From Pseudomonas nitroreducens TX1 (lineage in GTDB: Bacteria > Pseudomonadota > Gammaproteobacteria > Pseudomonadales > Pseudomonadaceae): a stretch of 64,000 nt of DNA. Positions 62,794 to 64,000 of this stretch are shown here, piece after piece. Within the stretch, counting starts at the first letter, position 1; each line of letters starts with the position of its first letter. Position numbers and translations under genes: made by a program. The stretch is from the NCBI RefSeq assembly GCF_000313755.1, contig NZ_AMZB01000128.1, positions 62,001 through 126,000 on the forward strand. The letters are read 5' to 3'. The notes below the pieces were generated by a model. It was given only the letters and a program-made list of their open reading frames with translations. It made no database searches and was not told the DNA's origin.

Positions 62794-64000
62794 TTACTTC
62801 TTCTTCAGTTGCTTGGCGTTGGCGAACAGGGAGGCCATCGCGTTGTTCGCCGGTGCCTTCTCCTGCTGGCGCGGGGCAGCGCTGCGCTCACCGCGCGGCG
62901 CGCCGTTGCCGGGACGACCGCCGCCACGCGGACCGTCGACTTTTTCGCCGGGGGTATCGCCCATGCGCATGGACAGGCCGACGCGGTTGCGCGGAATGTC
63001 CACTTCCATGACCTTCACCTTGACGATGTCGCCGGCCTTGACCACTTCGTACGGGTCCTTGACGAACTTCTCCGACAGCGCGGAGATGTGCACCAGGCCG
63101 TCCTGGTGGACGCCGATGTCAACGAAGGCACCAAAGTTGGTGACGTTGGTCACCACGCCTTCGAGCACCATGCCGGGGGCGAGGTCCTTCAGGCTCTCGA
63201 CGCCGTCCTGGAACTCGGCGGTCTTGAACTCCGGGCGCGGGTCGCGGCCAGGTTTGTCCAGTTCCTTGAGAATGTCGGTGACGGTCGGCAGGCCAAACTG
63301 CTCGTCGGTGAACTTCTTCGGGTCCAGGCGCTTGAGGAAACTCGAGTCGCCGATCAGCGAGCGCACGTCGCGGCCGGTATCGGCGGCGATGCGTTGCACC
63401 AGCGGGTAGGTTTCCGGGTGCACCGCGGAGGCATCCAGCGGATTGTCGCCGTTCATCACGCGGAGGAAGCCGGCGGCCTGCTCGAAGGTTTTCTCGCCCA
63501 GGCGGCTGACTTTCTTCAGCTCGTCACGGGTCTTGAAGGCGCCGTTGGCGTCGCGGTGCGAGACGATGTTCTGCGCCAGTGTGCTGTTGAGGCCGGAGAT
63601 GCGCGCCAGCAGGGCGGCGGACGCAGTATTCACATCCACGCCGACGGCGTTCACGCAGTCTTCCACCACGGCGTCCAGGCTGCGCGCGAGCTGCAGCTGG
63701 GACACATCGTGCTGGTATTGGCCGACGCCGATGGATTTCGGCTCGATCTTCACCAGTTCGGCCAGCGGGTCCTGCAGACGTCGGGCGATGGACACGGCGC
63801 CGCGCAGCGAGACGTCCAGCTCCGGGAATTCCTTGGCGGCCAGCTCGGAGGCCGAGTACACCGAGGCGCCGGCCTCGCTGACCATGATCTTGGTGCACCT
63901 GAGCGCCGGGTACTTCTTGATCAGCTCGGCGGCCAGCTTGTCGGTCTCGCGGCTGGCGGTGCCGTTGCCGATGGCGATCAGCTCCACCTGATGCTTGGCG
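62794..64000 (-). CDS. tex: Tex transcription accessory protein, C-terminal half (cut by window edge)
   Basis: RNA-binding protein linked to transcription and RNA turnover. The visible 402 codons start inside the protein with [21 protein letters not shown], the RNase-H-like (YqgF) domain. A helix-hairpin-helix region follows ([19 protein letters not shown] through [26 protein letters not shown]), then the S1 RNA-binding domain ([40 protein letters not shown]). It ends with a basic Gly/Arg/Pro-rich tail ([16 protein letters not shown]). The N-terminal HTH part lies beyond position 64000. Confidence 0.93.
   Translation of the reverse strand, partial: AKHQVELIAIGNGTASRETDKLAAELIKKYPALRCTKIMVSEAGASVYSASELAAKEFPELDVSLRGAVSIARRLQDPLAELVKIEPKSIGVGQYQHDVSQLQLARSLDAVVEDCVNAVGVDVNTASAALLARISGLNSTLAQNIVSHRDANGAFKTRDELKKVSRLGEKTFEQAAGFLRVMNGDNPLDASAVHPETYPLVQRIAADTGRDVRSLIGDSSFLKRLDPKKFTDEQFGLPTVTDILKELDKPGRDPRPEFKTAEFQDGVESLKDLAPGMVLEGVVTNVTNFGAFVDIGVHQDGLVHISALSEKFVKDPYEVVKAGDIVKVKVMEVDIPRNRVGLSMRMGDTPGEKVDGPRGGGRPGNGAPRGERSAAPRQQEKAPANNAMASLFANAKQLKKK

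Overview
The window is a GC-rich pseudomonad chromosome segment. From memory, its gene order follows the Pseudomonas aeruginosa block PA0292 (aguA) to PA0341 (lgt), then switches to the block PA5210 to PA5201 (secretion-type ATPase, argE, argA, gshA, tex). Several genes expected from P. aeruginosa are absent (aguB between aguR and aguA, an amino-acid ABC transporter before the DUF4399 gene, thyA after lgt) and an acetyltransferase is added. I infer a non-aeruginosa member of the P. aeruginosa group. No prophage, IS element, tRNA or rRNA gene was seen.

Region 1 (1-13.8 kb) is an agmatine and polyamine catabolism and uptake cluster: aguA (partial), aguR, a lone polyamine-binding protein, spuI, then spuA-spuB-spuC-spuD-spuE-spuF-spuG-spuH. 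SpuI/SpuB (gamma-glutamylpolyamine synthetases), SpuA (gamma-Glu-GABA hydrolase type amidotransferase) and SpuC (polyamine:pyruvate transaminase) feed putrescine and spermidine carbon into GABA and succinate. SpuDEFGH is the ABC importer. A strong terminator ends the operon, and a structured, possibly RNA-coding intergenic stretch follows.

Region 2 (14.2-25 kb) holds a penicillin-amidase-family acyl-homoserine-lactone acylase (hacB type) divergent from an AraC regulator, then small periplasmic and cytoplasmic housekeeping genes, ending at serA. serA is divergent from the D-2-hydroxyglutarate dehydrogenase that recycles the by-product of SerA.

Region 3 (25.2-42.3 kb) contains an FAH-family hydrolase, two CarP-like beta-propeller genes, carO, an acetylpolyamine amidohydrolase (aphB), an APC permease and a second complete polyamine ABC importer. 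It also holds a 616-bp tandem array of 95-bp units, an AraC regulator, an acetyltransferase and the arginine aminopeptidase autotransporter aaaA. Polyamine and arginine metabolism therefore recur on both sides of the window.

Region 4 (42.4-53 kb) is core metabolism and regulation: rpiA, ilvA, two DUF2269-like membrane proteins, a HAD phosphatase, rppH, ptsP, a PAS-GGDEF diguanylate cyclase, an NRDE protein, a TauE/SafE permease and lgt.

Region 5 (53-64 kb) follows the synteny switch: NfeD plus SPFH protein, an orphan GspE/PilB-like ATPase, a CYTH triphosphatase, argE, argA (with a putative Arg-codon leader peptide), gshA, a hotdog thioesterase and partial tex.

Main unexplained signals: a duplicated spuG tail that forms a 29-codon ORF overlapping both neighbours; four 11-bp-phased half-sites before carO and a matching pair before carP; an Arg-Arg-Arg leader before argA; a structured intergenic RNA candidate after spuH; Hfq/Crc-type A-rich motifs at the ribosome-binding sites of several polyamine genes; and the 95-bp array with its dispersed single-copy relatives.
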